NCBI GenBank assembly: GCA_963070105.1
Contig: OY718805.1
Span: 7,794,001 to 7,858,000, forward strand
DNA length: 64,000 nt
Source: Litomosoides sigmodontis
Taxonomy: Eukaryota > Nematoda > Chromadorea > Rhabditida > Onchocercidae
Direction: 5' to 3'
A program made the position numbers and the translations under genes. The number at the start of each line of letters is the position of its first letter. Positions within the stretch are counted from its first letter, which is position 1. The notes beneath the pieces are model-generated. The model saw only the letters and a program-made list of their open reading frames with translations. It was not told where the DNA came from and made no database searches. Positions 1 through 11,746 of the stretch are shown piece after piece.

Positions 1-1253
1 AAACAATCTCTCTCACTCACGTCTGTCAGACCTTACCACAAAATTCATAGTTTAAAGTGCCACAATTTAAATTTCCGCCCTATCGTATCTCCAAGTTTTT
101 CTCAGGCGGAATTTGAGAATGGTTAATCGGTCTGTTGTAGCGGAAAAATTCCGCAATGGTATTTGACATATGGCAGGTTTAGGCTGGCTGATTTTGGGGG
201 TGAGAGTGGGTGTAGGGCAGAGTTTGAGGTGAGTGGTGGGTGCTATTCGACTAGGCTTAGGCTAGGTGCTAGGCGCTAGGTGCTAGGTGCTAGCTATTAT
301 GGGGATGTGGTTGGCAGTGTATAGAATAAGAGTGTGGAAGAGGATTTAAATGGAAAATTAGGATTGCACAACGATTTGGGAAACATTTTTAGCTGTGTGC
401 ATTGTGTGAAGGAGTGGTGCGGGTAGCATTACTATGTTGATACTTGCTTTCCGGATGCTGAATCACCGCCGTGATGTGGAGAACATCACTGCTAGTTGTA
501 GCTAGCTGCTAGTTGTGGTGAAGATTCCGGAATTTCCAGGAGTGATTTGACCTCTTTTTCCGGAATGAAATTAGAGCTAGCTTCAGTTCACTAGTTGTTG
601 AATGGGATATGGTTTTTGGATCTGTGTACCTACTACCTGTTGGCATATTGAAAATGCAGCAGCAGAAGCTTATAATGTGAGTGTTAAATAATTACATGAT
701 TCGTGTAATTACACAATTACATGATTTTTTGAGGGGATTATCGTGATAAGTTGCCATAATAACTGCTTACAAAAATTACGTCCCGGGTGTAACATGCGTG
801 CGCTAGGCTTTGTGACACATTTCCGTCGATGAAGAAACGCGATGAAGAAACGCGTTTTTTTTTTGATGAGACAATGCTTAAGTCTAATAGTGATGTTACT
901 TGAATTGTGCGTAGAATCCTCGATGGCAGTTTTGAATCTCCTTTCACTATAGCTACTTATGGCACGTCAACACAGAAAACGTTTGTGCTAGCATTATTTT
1001 GAACTGATTAATTTTCGGAACTGTGTCAGTCGTTGTATTCTGTGAGCGTGTGAAACATTTCGAATAGTCTTCGTTCTATGAAATCAAAGAACATATCTTT
1101 ATCTAATGTTTTTTTTAGCTTTAGATTGTCAAAAGCGGCAGGAATGATGCAAATCAATAACTTTACATCGTGATAGATATATCCTCCGGTGCGAGGCTTG
1201 TCGAATATCCTCAGTTCAGAAGTGAAGACAGTATAAGAAGTGATTTTAGAAGA
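1..1253. other. 5' intergenic / promoter region of the VIG-1-like gene
   Basis: No convincing coding exon was seen on either strand. The stretch at about 255-293 holds imperfect copies of a GGTGCTA-type 7-mer. A pyrimidine-rich acceptor-like site ends at about 1220 (CTCAGTTCAG), 34 bases before the ATG of the next gene. It could be a spliced-leader trans-splice site, but that is inference only. Confidence 0.4.
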
Positions 1254-4023
1254 ATGGTTGAATACGGTGTAAACGTCACGAACAAATTCGGATTTCTATC
1301 GGATGACGGTAAATGCTAATTTTTTTTGTGCAACATACATATATGAAAGATGTCAGTGTTCGCTTTGTGACCCATACAATTGACAACATATATCGTTCGT
1401 CTCAGTTGTTTATGTTCCTTTCCAGCATGCTTCGACTAATGTTACCGAATTAAATTCATAGCTATTGCTATCTTTGTTACAATCATGTAAAGATAGCTTT
1501 CATACAGGGAAATTTTTTTTGGAGAGCAGAAGTATAAACGTAATTTTTGGCACATTTTATTTTAATTGTTTTGGCAGAAAAGATGTTCTTATAGTATAAT
1601 AGGAAACAAGTTATGATGTTTTGCAGAGGTAGACGACCCTGAGGTGATATTCAAGAAGGCCGAAGCTTTGAGTAAAAAGGAGGAGAAAAGTGCAAGCCAG
1701 AAAAAGGCAGACAGAAATGCTGCAGCAAGGAAAAAGAAGGAAATTACTTCAGCAGTTGCAGTAACAGCTGTATCGAAGGAAATGGAAGCAAAAAAGCCGC
1801 AGCTCTCAGTTGGTGGTGGAATGAAGAAAAATGACTGTAAGCTGAAATATGAAATTTTTTTTGATTATGATGTTTGTGGCAGTTGAAAATGAATAGTTTA
1901 GTTGGCAGATTTTATATGATAAATTGAGTTTTTGAAGACAGTGATTTGTCTTTTTACATTCAGAGTTTTCGGGATTTAATTTTAATGGACTATCATTTTC
2001 GTGATCTCTCTTTTTTAGTCAGCAAAGAAAACAAGGAAAATCGTCCAGATGGAGAGCGTGGTCGTGGAAAAGGTAGGGGTCGTGGAAGTGTTGGTCGTGG
2101 TCGAGGCTTTGTTCAACAGTTTGACAACATACGCCCGGCATTTGATCAGGTTAGCGAAGGAAAAAAAAATTTGAACAAAGTATCATCTTATGTTAGTTGT
2201 GACCGCTGTTGTGCATCCCAAGTCGATTGGATCCGGAAACTTCGTGCTCTTCTGCTGTTTTAACCAATGACATGTGTCGTTATCTTCCATGCCTTTGGTT
2301 ATCATTTAGGAAAGAATATTTTGTCATCTGGAGTGAAAATGTAGAACTAAAAATACTGCAATTTAATTAAGAAAGTAGAACAGAAGATTGCACGAATTAG
2401 CGTTTGACGTGGTAAGGGTATGAGTTGTTAATGCTGTCGCATTTTAACTAATCTGCTTGAATTACGATGATGTTCAGAACAGCGAGCGCGATGTTATGGC
2501 AGAAAGGTTTGGCGAGGGAAGGGGACGAGGACGTGGTCGTGGAAACAGAGGTCGACCATCTTTGTAAGTTGCTAAAGATATATGGAAGTTACTGGGAGTC
2601 TGTTTTCCTACTAATCCATTTTTGCTGTGCACTATGTTCTTTAGTGTCTGGTTACATGTATGTGAATATTTTGATTTTTTCCCAAATGTCCATTATTTTA
2701 TATAAACGTCAAAATGTTTCAAAGGTTAGGATTTTCTGGAAAACTTGTTCAAGGTTTTCTTAGTTTTAGCAGAGGTGGACGAGGTGGAGTTCGAAATTTT
2801 GAGGGAGATCAGGATCACAATATGATGGACGTACAACCGGAGCTGGATGGCAACGGAAATGTTGATCACTTAAGTTACGAACGCCAAAATCTTGCTGGTT
2901 TGTTTTCGACTCATTGTAAGAGGTGTTTATGGAACTATAGACAATAGGGGAAAAATCAAAAGCCGTATCTTTTTTAGTTATGTAAATAGCTTTGTAGCAG
3001 ATTTTGGGAGTTATCGTGGCTTATATCGTGGTGGACGAAGCGGATTCCGTGGAGGCAACCGTGATCGTGATGGTGAGCGTGAACGACCTGCATTCCGCGG
3101 TGGACGTGGTGGGCGTTCTGGGCGTCAGTTTGAGCGACTAAGTGGATCGGATCGAACCGGTGTTAAAGCGTTGGATAAAAAGGACGGTTTTGGAAAGGGT
3201 AATTGGGGGACCGATCAGGACGAAATGAATGGGCAAAACGAGCAAATCAATGACAGCACAGGTATAATTCCAACGCTATGTATTATGTATATATTGTCAA
3301 ATTTTTGTAAACGCTTGTTTGATCACCAATAAAGGATTATCGGTTGCCGTTTTATTTTTCAGACCATCGCTTGTGCAATGCATAACTTTTTTTTTCTTGG
3401 TTTAGTAATCAATTTTGGTGAACTGTTTTTCATTGCGGAAATGAACGTGTATATTGTTTTTGCAGTTGTCATGAAGGAAGAGGATACCACTCCACGCGAG
3501 AAAACTCAGGAAGAGCTACGTTTAGAGGCTGAAGCGGAAGCACGTGCCAAACAACTCACTCTGGACGAGTTCAAGGCACAGATTGCTTCAAAACGTTCTG
3601 AGCCTCATTTCAACATACGTCAAGCTGGTGAAGGTACCAACGATAAGGATTTTGGAAAACTTGTTCCTCTCAATAAACCAATGATGGAAGAGAATTCTGA
3701 AGAGGAAATCGTTGTCGTAGTATGTTCCCTTAACTTTACTACTATTGCTTTTTTCTTTTTCTTTGAATTTGTTTTGTTACGAAAGTGAAGATTTAGCAAT
3801 CTTTTACACTCTACGGTTTTTTCAGCGTCGCGAACCACGTACCAAGCGACTGGATATCGAGATCAATTTCACAGACGAGCAACGTGGTGGACGTGGTGGT
3901 CGCATGAAGGATGGTTTTAGAAGTGGTCGCGGTTCTCGTGGTGGACGTGAGAATCGTAATCCTAAGGAAGCTCAAGCATTTGAAGTGTCTGCCGACGCTT
4001 TCCCTGCACTTGGAAGTCAATAA
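1254..4023 (+). CDS. vig-1: SERBP1/HABP4 family RGG-rich RNA-binding protein (VIG-1-like)
   Basis: Eight exons join in frame: 1254-1308, 1627-1836, 2019-2149, 2478-2563, 2770-2897, 3001-3261, 3466-3719 and 3826-4023. They encode 440 aa, close to the 380-410 aa usual for the family. The N-terminus (MVEYGVNVTNKFGFLSDD) is followed by a Lys/Glu-rich stretch. Dense RGG/GRG boxes then span roughly residues 110-260 (GRGKGRGRG, RGGRGG, FRGGRGG). The HABP4/PAI-RBP1 signature has the form RxFxRxSGSDR...NWGT. An acidic helical region (TQEELRLEAEAEARAKQLTL) and a second RGG tract precede the end DAFPALGSQ. Family members bind mRNA and dormant 80S ribosomes in the cytoplasm; C. elegans VIG-1 was found with RISC. 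The start is the first ATG in frame with a phase-1 donor. Each of the seven introns has GT-AG ends, and their phases agree. Confidence 0.9.
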
Positions 4024-4024
4024 A
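4019..4024 (+). terminator. AATAAA overlapping the vig-1-like stop codon
   Basis: The hexamer AATAAA spans the TAA stop of the upstream CDS. It could be a poly(A) signal giving a very short 3' UTR. Another AATAAA lies near 4618, so which one is used is unknown. Confidence 0.35.
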
Positions 4025-4192
4025 TACAGAGTTCGCATACCTGGATGCAAAACAGTGAAAAAAAGCTCGTTAATTTTGAAAACAGTGAATTAAAATAGTT
4101 CGTGGTCGTTCACCAATAATCTAATTGCTTATAAACAAAGTATTTGATGAAATTTAATACTGTATGTAGATATTGTTCATGCGTTTACCTTC

Positions 4193-4230
4193 TTCACCCT
4201 CCCATATTCACAGCGGAGGAGGAGGGTGAA
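4193..4230. repeat. Inverted repeat, 10-bp perfect stem
   Basis: TTCACCCTCC at 4193-4202 is the exact reverse complement of GGAGGGTGAA at 4221-4230, with an 18-nt spacer. It lies about 170 nt past the VIG-1-like stop, in the likely 3' UTR or flank. Confidence 0.7.
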
Positions 4231-5343
4231 AAGCATGATATGCATTCAGGATATATGATTTTTGTTCCTTTTGGATCAAACATTGAATTGGAGAATTTGG
4301 TTCATTCTAATCATTTCTAATCTTTAATATATTCATAGGCTGCAAATCTTTTCCTTTCGAATTTTTTTTAAACTTTGAACGTGTTTTCGAATCCTTCTCT
4401 GTTCTAATACACATTGAACCATTTTTCCTTATTTTCCTTTAATGTTGTGAATGAATGTTTACAAAGATACAGGGGAAATTTTTTGGTTGGAATGGACTCT
4501 GCGCTTGCTTGTTTTTCGTTTTCCAAATTGACTTTTTGCATTCGGGCAAGACCTACAAATGCGTGGCTGTTGCATTTTTTAAAAATAATTTTTGGATCGT
4601 ATTTCGAGTTTTCAGGAAATAAAACAGTTGTTTTAAAAAAAATTTTTCTAGGAACTGTTTCTACAAAGCATCGTATCATGAATGTCGCTTCCTTTTCCGA
4701 CAATTAGAGATGGACAGATATCAAGTCTGTGATTAGGAAAGAATGTCGATTTTTGGGCTATTGTATAAATTTTCATATTAAATTTAAAGCACACATCTGG
4801 TTAGTTTCTCCCAATGGACATTGTTGAACGGTTGTCGTAATTCAACTACAGTGGTACAAGCACTTAACGAGTGTTTATTGCAATCGGATAGCTATCGGTA
4901 ATTCATTTAAGAAGAAACAATTGCATTGTTGAGGTGTTGAACAGTATGTTTCACAAGCCAACTCTTCATACATTTATTTGGAGGTATTTGATGAAACAAA
5001 CTGTTTGATGAAATGTTTTGGCATAATAAAATGCAAAAAAAAAGTGAAATGGGCGGATGTGATTCAAGTCTTCTAAAACGTAGTGGCAATGATCACATAA
5101 GCGACACATTTCGAACATGTATTTTTGGACGAATTTCCGCTTCACTCACCTTCTCTTCCCATTTTTAACATTTTTTTTTTGAATTAAATTAAATGTTTAC
5201 GTGTGCCATAATCACTAACGGGATTTTTATCTTAATTAATCGCAAATAATACAATAAGATGGAGAAAAATTTTCCATAGCTTGCAGAGAGGTAATTGATG
5301 AGATAATATAATATGATAATATTCAAATCACTTTTTTCACATA

Positions 5344-5354
5344 TTTATTTTATT
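5344..5354 (-). terminator. Overlapping AATAAA signals for the AMPK gamma gene
   Basis: TTTATT occurs twice on the plus strand at 5344-5349 and 5349-5354, giving AATAAA on the minus strand. They lie about 130 nt past the AMPK gamma stop at 5483, at a plausible poly(A)-signal position. Confidence 0.5.
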
Positions 5355-5381
5355 CCTATTAGAATGAGATGAAATTAAAGA

Positions 5382-5427
5382 GAAATGATAGTTACAGTAA
5401 AAATAATTGATAGTAATCTATCATTTC
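5382..5427 (-). other. Hairpin in the 3' UTR of the AMPK gamma gene
   Basis: GAAATGATAG (5382-5391) pairs perfectly with CTATCATTTC (5418-5427). The adjoining TTAC / GTAA extends the stem to about 14 bp with one bulged base, leaving a loop of about 17 nt. It lies between the stop codon and the poly(A) signals, so it would be in the mature 3' UTR. Confidence 0.5.
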
Positions 5428-5482
5428 ACCCGTACCAATGAGAGAAAAAGAGAAGAGATTGGTGTGGAACGTGCGTCATAAT

Positions 5483-8400
5483 TCAGGAATGGTCAGTGTT
5501 AGCGTTAGCAGTGAGAGTTTGAGATGACAAATCGCCGTATAATATGTGTGAGATGAAATCGGAAAGCGATATTGCACCGGTCAATTGTCCGCTACTTCGA
5601 TTAACAACAAACACACACCGACAATCCTTCCGGCTAAGTGCAAAGTCAAGAATTTGATTGACAGTATCAGTTTCCGATAGGAATAGCATTGGTTGTCGAT
5701 TTTTAATTGCTTCCACTGCTGTTAATTTCCGTGATTGCTCCTTCAAAACGAAATGAGTGAAAGTAGTCATGAAAATTTGTAAAATTTTTTAAAAATTAAA
5801 ACACGAGGAGAGAGAGAAAGAGAAATGCTAACGCTTCGCTACTTCTTCGTGCTATTCCTATACAACTTCCCATATTCTTCTACCATGAAATCTTCGTAAT
5901 TTAATATTTTATGCATTCTTTCTTTTTTTTTTTTTTAAAGGAAAAGGGGAAATGCTTAATGCTTAGTTCTAAAATGACATTTAGATGAAGAAATTGTTAA
6001 ATTAAATTTGTCTTTCCCTTCAGAGAGTTACATCTATCACATAGATATTGAAACTTCATTTTTAAATTATTAATTATGTTAAAAAAGAGCAATACTTTGA
6101 AATTTTTAGCATCCGCAAGAGCGTAAGCAATATCTGTTTTGCATATCACATCGACCGGACGATTCTCACTATCAACTATCGGTAAGCTGGAGATACGATA
6201 ATCGAGCATTTTCCGCGCTATCGTTTCCAGATTATCATTTTCAGAAACCTATAACGAAATAAAAAGTGCATTTTAAATTACTGTCGAAAAGGTTTGGGAA
6301 AGAAATTCTCGCTAATTAATGAATTTCACATTTTTGAATTTTTCTTATTTTTTCCCTAAGTTACAATCGTTAAAAAAAATTTTTTTTTACCAACTTCATA
6401 ATTAGGACGTGGAAAAAAACAGCTGATATTATCGAAGTGCAAATCTTCGTGAAACTATCTTCTTCGACAAATTTCTACCTTATAAAATAAGTAAATTAAT
6501 GTGAAATGAATTACTCAATTTACATCTCATATTTTACTATTCACAGTCAGTAAGCTAAATTAACAATGAACAAAAACATAAATAAACCATTAATTTACAA
6601 ACTAATACCGTTTTCAAATTTTTCCATGTGCCTATTTTTGATCTCTTAATATCCCAGTCAAGCCAAGACGCAAAATGCAATGAACGATTCTGAAAATTAT
6701 CAATTATCAACAAAATTATCAATTACCAATCATTTCAACTTCCAACATCACAAATAAATTACTGAAATAAGAGTGCACCTGTTTGTGAACGGCTTGCAAA
6801 ACTCGCTTAATTGTAAGTAAATAGAGAACATCGTTAGTCTGATCTGTGTAGATTACTACTCGATGAATACGATTCGAGCAAAATTCATAGCAAGCTTCTA
6901 GCAATCTAAATTTTAGCATTTGAATAAATGAGATGAAATAACCCATTTTTGCACAAGGTGATATTTTATTCAAAGTACGTACGATTTGATATAATTTCGA
7001 ATCACTTTCACTCTCATCACACTTTAATTGAGGAGAGGAATGAATTTAAATATACTACAATCCTTTCACTACTGTTTTCAAACAAATGGGAAAAAAAATT
7101 TTTAACTTATTCAAGTGAAAAATTGGACAAAACGAAAAAAACAACGTAACTTCTTATCACGTGACTAACGTGACTACAACGTGACTTCTTCACCGTTATC
7201 CGTTATATACGTCAAAATAAAAGTATCAATTGCAATAAATAAATGAGGTGAACTGTTTTAGGATAGATAAAAGATGAACGTGAACGTAAATGCTTTACTT
7301 GCATGATCCATCAAGCCATACTAATTGATTCACCGAAATTGCTTCTTCAACGGTTGTTGCTTCTTCGCTTGTTTGCGATAGAAGTGAAATGAGAAAATCG
7401 GTAAGCGTAAGTACCGCAATCACGCAATCTCGTCTACTGCACCACACCACTACCGAACCAACGTCCCACTCAATCAGTACTTTGAAGGCTTTTTGCAACT
7501 GCAAAATACTTCTTACCTATGCACACGTACGTGTCTCAGCCATTAATGATTAAATTTTCATGGAAATTTGATTAAATTAATCAAATTTTTCATTTATTGC
7601 TGTGAAAGGAAAGAACTTCTTCAGTGAGATTGTTGCAACAACAACAGGAACAATGAACGGATTGATTGCAACAATTTGCGCCAGGAAAATTAATCAGATG
7701 GGTTTCACATGAGAAATTATACTTAGCTTATTTCTCTAATTTTAAAATGTGTAGGTGGAAGATATATATATATATATATATGATTTACCTTCACTTTACT
7801 GTCCACCAAAATAACTCGACCAGCATGTGGCGCTAACTCATAGCAATTTACCACTTTCATATATTGCTTGTATGGATCCAAATTATTATCTGAAATTTGG
7901 AAAGTTACTTTAGAAATCGAAATATACCGATTTAAAAGAAAAAAAAAGATCAAATTTAATAAAAGTATAGTAGCGAGCAAACAGATAATGAATTTTGTTA
8001 TATCATTTTTCTGTTTGCCGCACAGTGCTACATTTATTTAATTAAATTGCGCATCAATTAATCAAGCAAATTAAATGTACCTAAAAGGCCAACAACGTCC
8101 ACTGATACCGGTCGTGAAGTCTTTCGTAAAATTAAAAAATCCTAAAATATCATAATTAAACGAAACGATCAAAATTCTAACCATCAACGGTGTAAAGAAA
8201 GAGCTTTATTAATTGGTGCAACAAATATTCCTCTAAACTGATAGTGAACGATAAACAACTGATAAGTTTTTTTCAAATAAAATTGCATACATTGAATTGA
8301 GGCGAACTGTACAATTTTTGTATAAAAAAAGAACTCTTACGGATATTTCTCGTTCATTCTATTTTTGTTTATTCACATTTATATAAATTATCCATTTTTC

Positions 8401-11400
8401 CTATCCATAAAATGTTTTAAGATCGAAATCAAAATTACCACACGAATTTGAGTTCAAATTGAAATTGAATAGAAAAGAACAAACAGAGCTATTTGAGCGT
8501 GGCCGACGAAATGCTCTTGTATCATCGTACAGATCGTATGATTCACCATCATCTCGTAAATCATAAACTGATTCCACCGGACAACATTCAATCTAAATAT
8601 AAGCAAATTTAAATCACAAATATCAGTTCAGCAACAATGATACTCCAATTATACTGTATCTGATAAGGCCAAATTAATGTTTTGAAACTATGCAAATTTA
8701 AAATGATCAAGTGTTACTTGATCGAAGAAATTATGTGAAGTTGATTAATCAACTAATTTTCGTGAATTAATTAATCTGTTACTTTTGTTAAAAGTATTTG
8801 GTAAAAAGGTGAAACATATAATAAAAGGTAAACGAGAAAGTTTGAAAATTTTTTTATTCCCTCTGTTTTCTTAGTTTTAATTCAAAATTTAACGAAAAAA
8901 AACTGAAGCGATAATTTCGTTGAATAGTAAGCAAAATTTTTCCTAAAAAAAAACTTATCACTTTCGAATTTCTTCTTTATCATTCATTAATCAATTATGT
9001 ACAGTCGTAAAAGTCAATAATTCATTTTTTCTAATTCCCTCCCGTTTTTCCATCAAAATTGAGTTCCTTCAATCATTTTCGTCATAGCACAAATGAAATG
9101 AAATAAAAGGGAATTTTTAAAATGGCGCAAAATAACCTTTAAAAGAAAAGTGTTTGAAAAGAGAGGAGAATTTATTAGTTTAAAATGGTTCAAATTTGTG
9201 CCAGCAAAACCTGAACACGTCGCAATGGCTTATTTATAGGTGTCCATGGTACTTTTTGCTTCTCATTGCTACCCATTGATTCACTTCGTGAACGCCCAAC
9301 TAAAACTCGTAAACCTAAAAATATAAAAAATTAAGAAGAAAATGAAAAAATAATTCTCGGAATATTTTAATAGGAAAATTATCTTGTTAAATTTGTGCCG
9401 CAAAAATTTGAAAATTTTTGAAAGGAACAAAATATAATAAGACTAATTAAACAAAAAAAAAGTTAACACGGCTAAAAATATTTGCATAATTCCCCTCCCC
9501 TCTCCCTCTCTCTCTCTCTCTCTCTCTCTGGCCTATCTCGCGTCGTCCATCTCAGTTATCGTTCATCATATCAATCTAACGTTATCGACAATAATAATTC
9601 ATTAATACAACAGGTATGATAGGATTCAAATCAAACGAATCAAACTATCATCCATCGTGGATACCTCTCAAAGATAGAAGCAGCAAATTGAAATTGAAAT
9701 TGAAATTGAAATTGTTCTCTCACGGCTCATCATTTTCTTGTGTAAATAAATTTGAGAGCAGCTATGTTAAGCAATATTTTTGATAAGCAATTTTGAAACG
9801 AAATGTGACACAGAATGGATTCTCAAATTTGACGAATAATTGACAAGCAAAATTTTACGAAAAACAAATCGATGCGAATAAAAAACAAGTTTAAAATATT
9901 AATACAAAAAAGTTTCTGTCTTCTCCATTCAAATAAGCCTATTTTAAGCTCAATAATAGGAAGCTAATAGAAAATAATTAAAAAATTAGTGGAATCAAAG
10001 ATCAAACTTTAAATTTGAATGAAATGTTTTGCAGACAACAAAACACAATAAGTCTCTTCCAGAAATAATCCACTAAGTGCTCATTCAAAAAAGGATTCTC
10101 ATCATCATCATCAGCTACATTTTAATTGGAAGCAATCGTTAATTACAGTAATAATATTTTTTTCTCTTTCGGAAAAGAGCATTGCAAAATTTATTTTCTA
10201 ATATTTTTTTTTAAAATTTATTACGCATTTGGCAATTGTTTGATTAAAAGATGCCAAGTGAAAAAAGTAAGACAACAACAATAATAACTGATTAGCTAAG
10301 CATAAGAAAGTAAACATTGAGATAAGTGAGCAGATGCGAGCGAAGCAAAAAGATAATAAGTAAACATCAACTTCGATGCAAGTAAATTAAAATAAATTTA
10401 ATTAAATGATAGCAGCCATCCGAGCGATATCTCTCATTATTATATTATTTTTATTGTTGTAGTAATAATAATTAATAATAATGACTAAGAATATAGTAGT
10501 TAATAATGATAATGATGATTATTGTACATAATAAATTATAATAGCGATAGTGATAATTAATCATTGCTATTTCAAAATAAGAAACTAGAAAATGTTGCAT
10601 TCCATTTTAACTTATACAAAAAAAGGAAGAGAAGGAAAAAATGAAATGAAATTTCACATCGAAATCATTTCACACCAATCGTTTCATTTCAAACGAAACA
10701 ACAAGGAACAGTGAAATGTACTGATAAGCCAAAGGAAAAAAAATTATTAGAAATAAAATAATTACTCCTTCCTTGCAAATTGTAAAAAAAAAAAAGCAAA
10801 CTGATGGGGAAAGTGTATCGGACGCAATTTACAATTTTAATTTTCGTTCCACTCTAATTTTTCCCTCTGTTCCTCTACCTTCATTCATTCATTCATTTCT
10901 TTCATCTTAAATTTTATCGGACATTGAAATAATTTTGCATGTAAAAGAAATAGCACAAATAACTCCATCGAAGCGAAAGCATAGCAAAAGTTCCAATTTC
11001 CTAATTATTACATAAATCTTAACAAAATGAAATAGCAATGCAACATTGCTAATAATTATTACCCTTTTCTGCAAATCAAAAGTTAATTGAAATCAACTAC
11101 GTCAATAACAATCTAAGCTAGCAAAATTACAAACTAACCTAACAAGTTATCTAACTAAGTCTATCTTTGATAATTGCATTATCCATTTGTAGAGAACATT
11201 TGAGTGAAACAAAAAAATGCTAGGAGTTAAAGCGATCAAACACTTCAAAAAATCGTGCCGCTCCACAACAATTTAATTTAGCAAGTAGCATTTTGATAAA
11301 AATTTTAACAAGCAGCAGCAATCTATGCGCACAGACCGACGCATTACACATAAACAAATGGATGAAATGCTTAAAGTGCAAATGTTCGTTTTTTTGTTTT

Positions 11401-11657
11401 TTTTTTTTTTGTAAAAAGAGGAAAAGGTATACATATATGAAAGAGGGAAAAGAAATTTCTTTCGCATTTTTTAAAAAATAAAAAATAATCAAATTTGCTA
11501 GTAAATGTAAAAAAAGTCTAAAGATTCAATTGCGGAGGGAATATTAGGGATAGTGATAGGAAATGCTAACAGTAATAGCAGTGACGATGATAATAATGAT
11601 AAGCGAGAGAAGAAATTATCATCTGTATGAATGATTTCCAAACAAAAAAAAATACGT

Positions 11658-11746
<89 letters not shown>

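Larger units (their letters stand above)
4024..5482. other. Convergent 3' intergenic region
   Basis: This is the space between the plus-strand VIG-1-like gene and the minus-strand AMPK gamma gene. It holds the 3' UTRs, a 10-bp inverted repeat (4193-4202 / 4221-4230), and a hairpin near 5382-5427. Short open frames on both strands at 4404-4707 mirror each other and lack coding character. No gene is seen. Confidence 0.5.
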
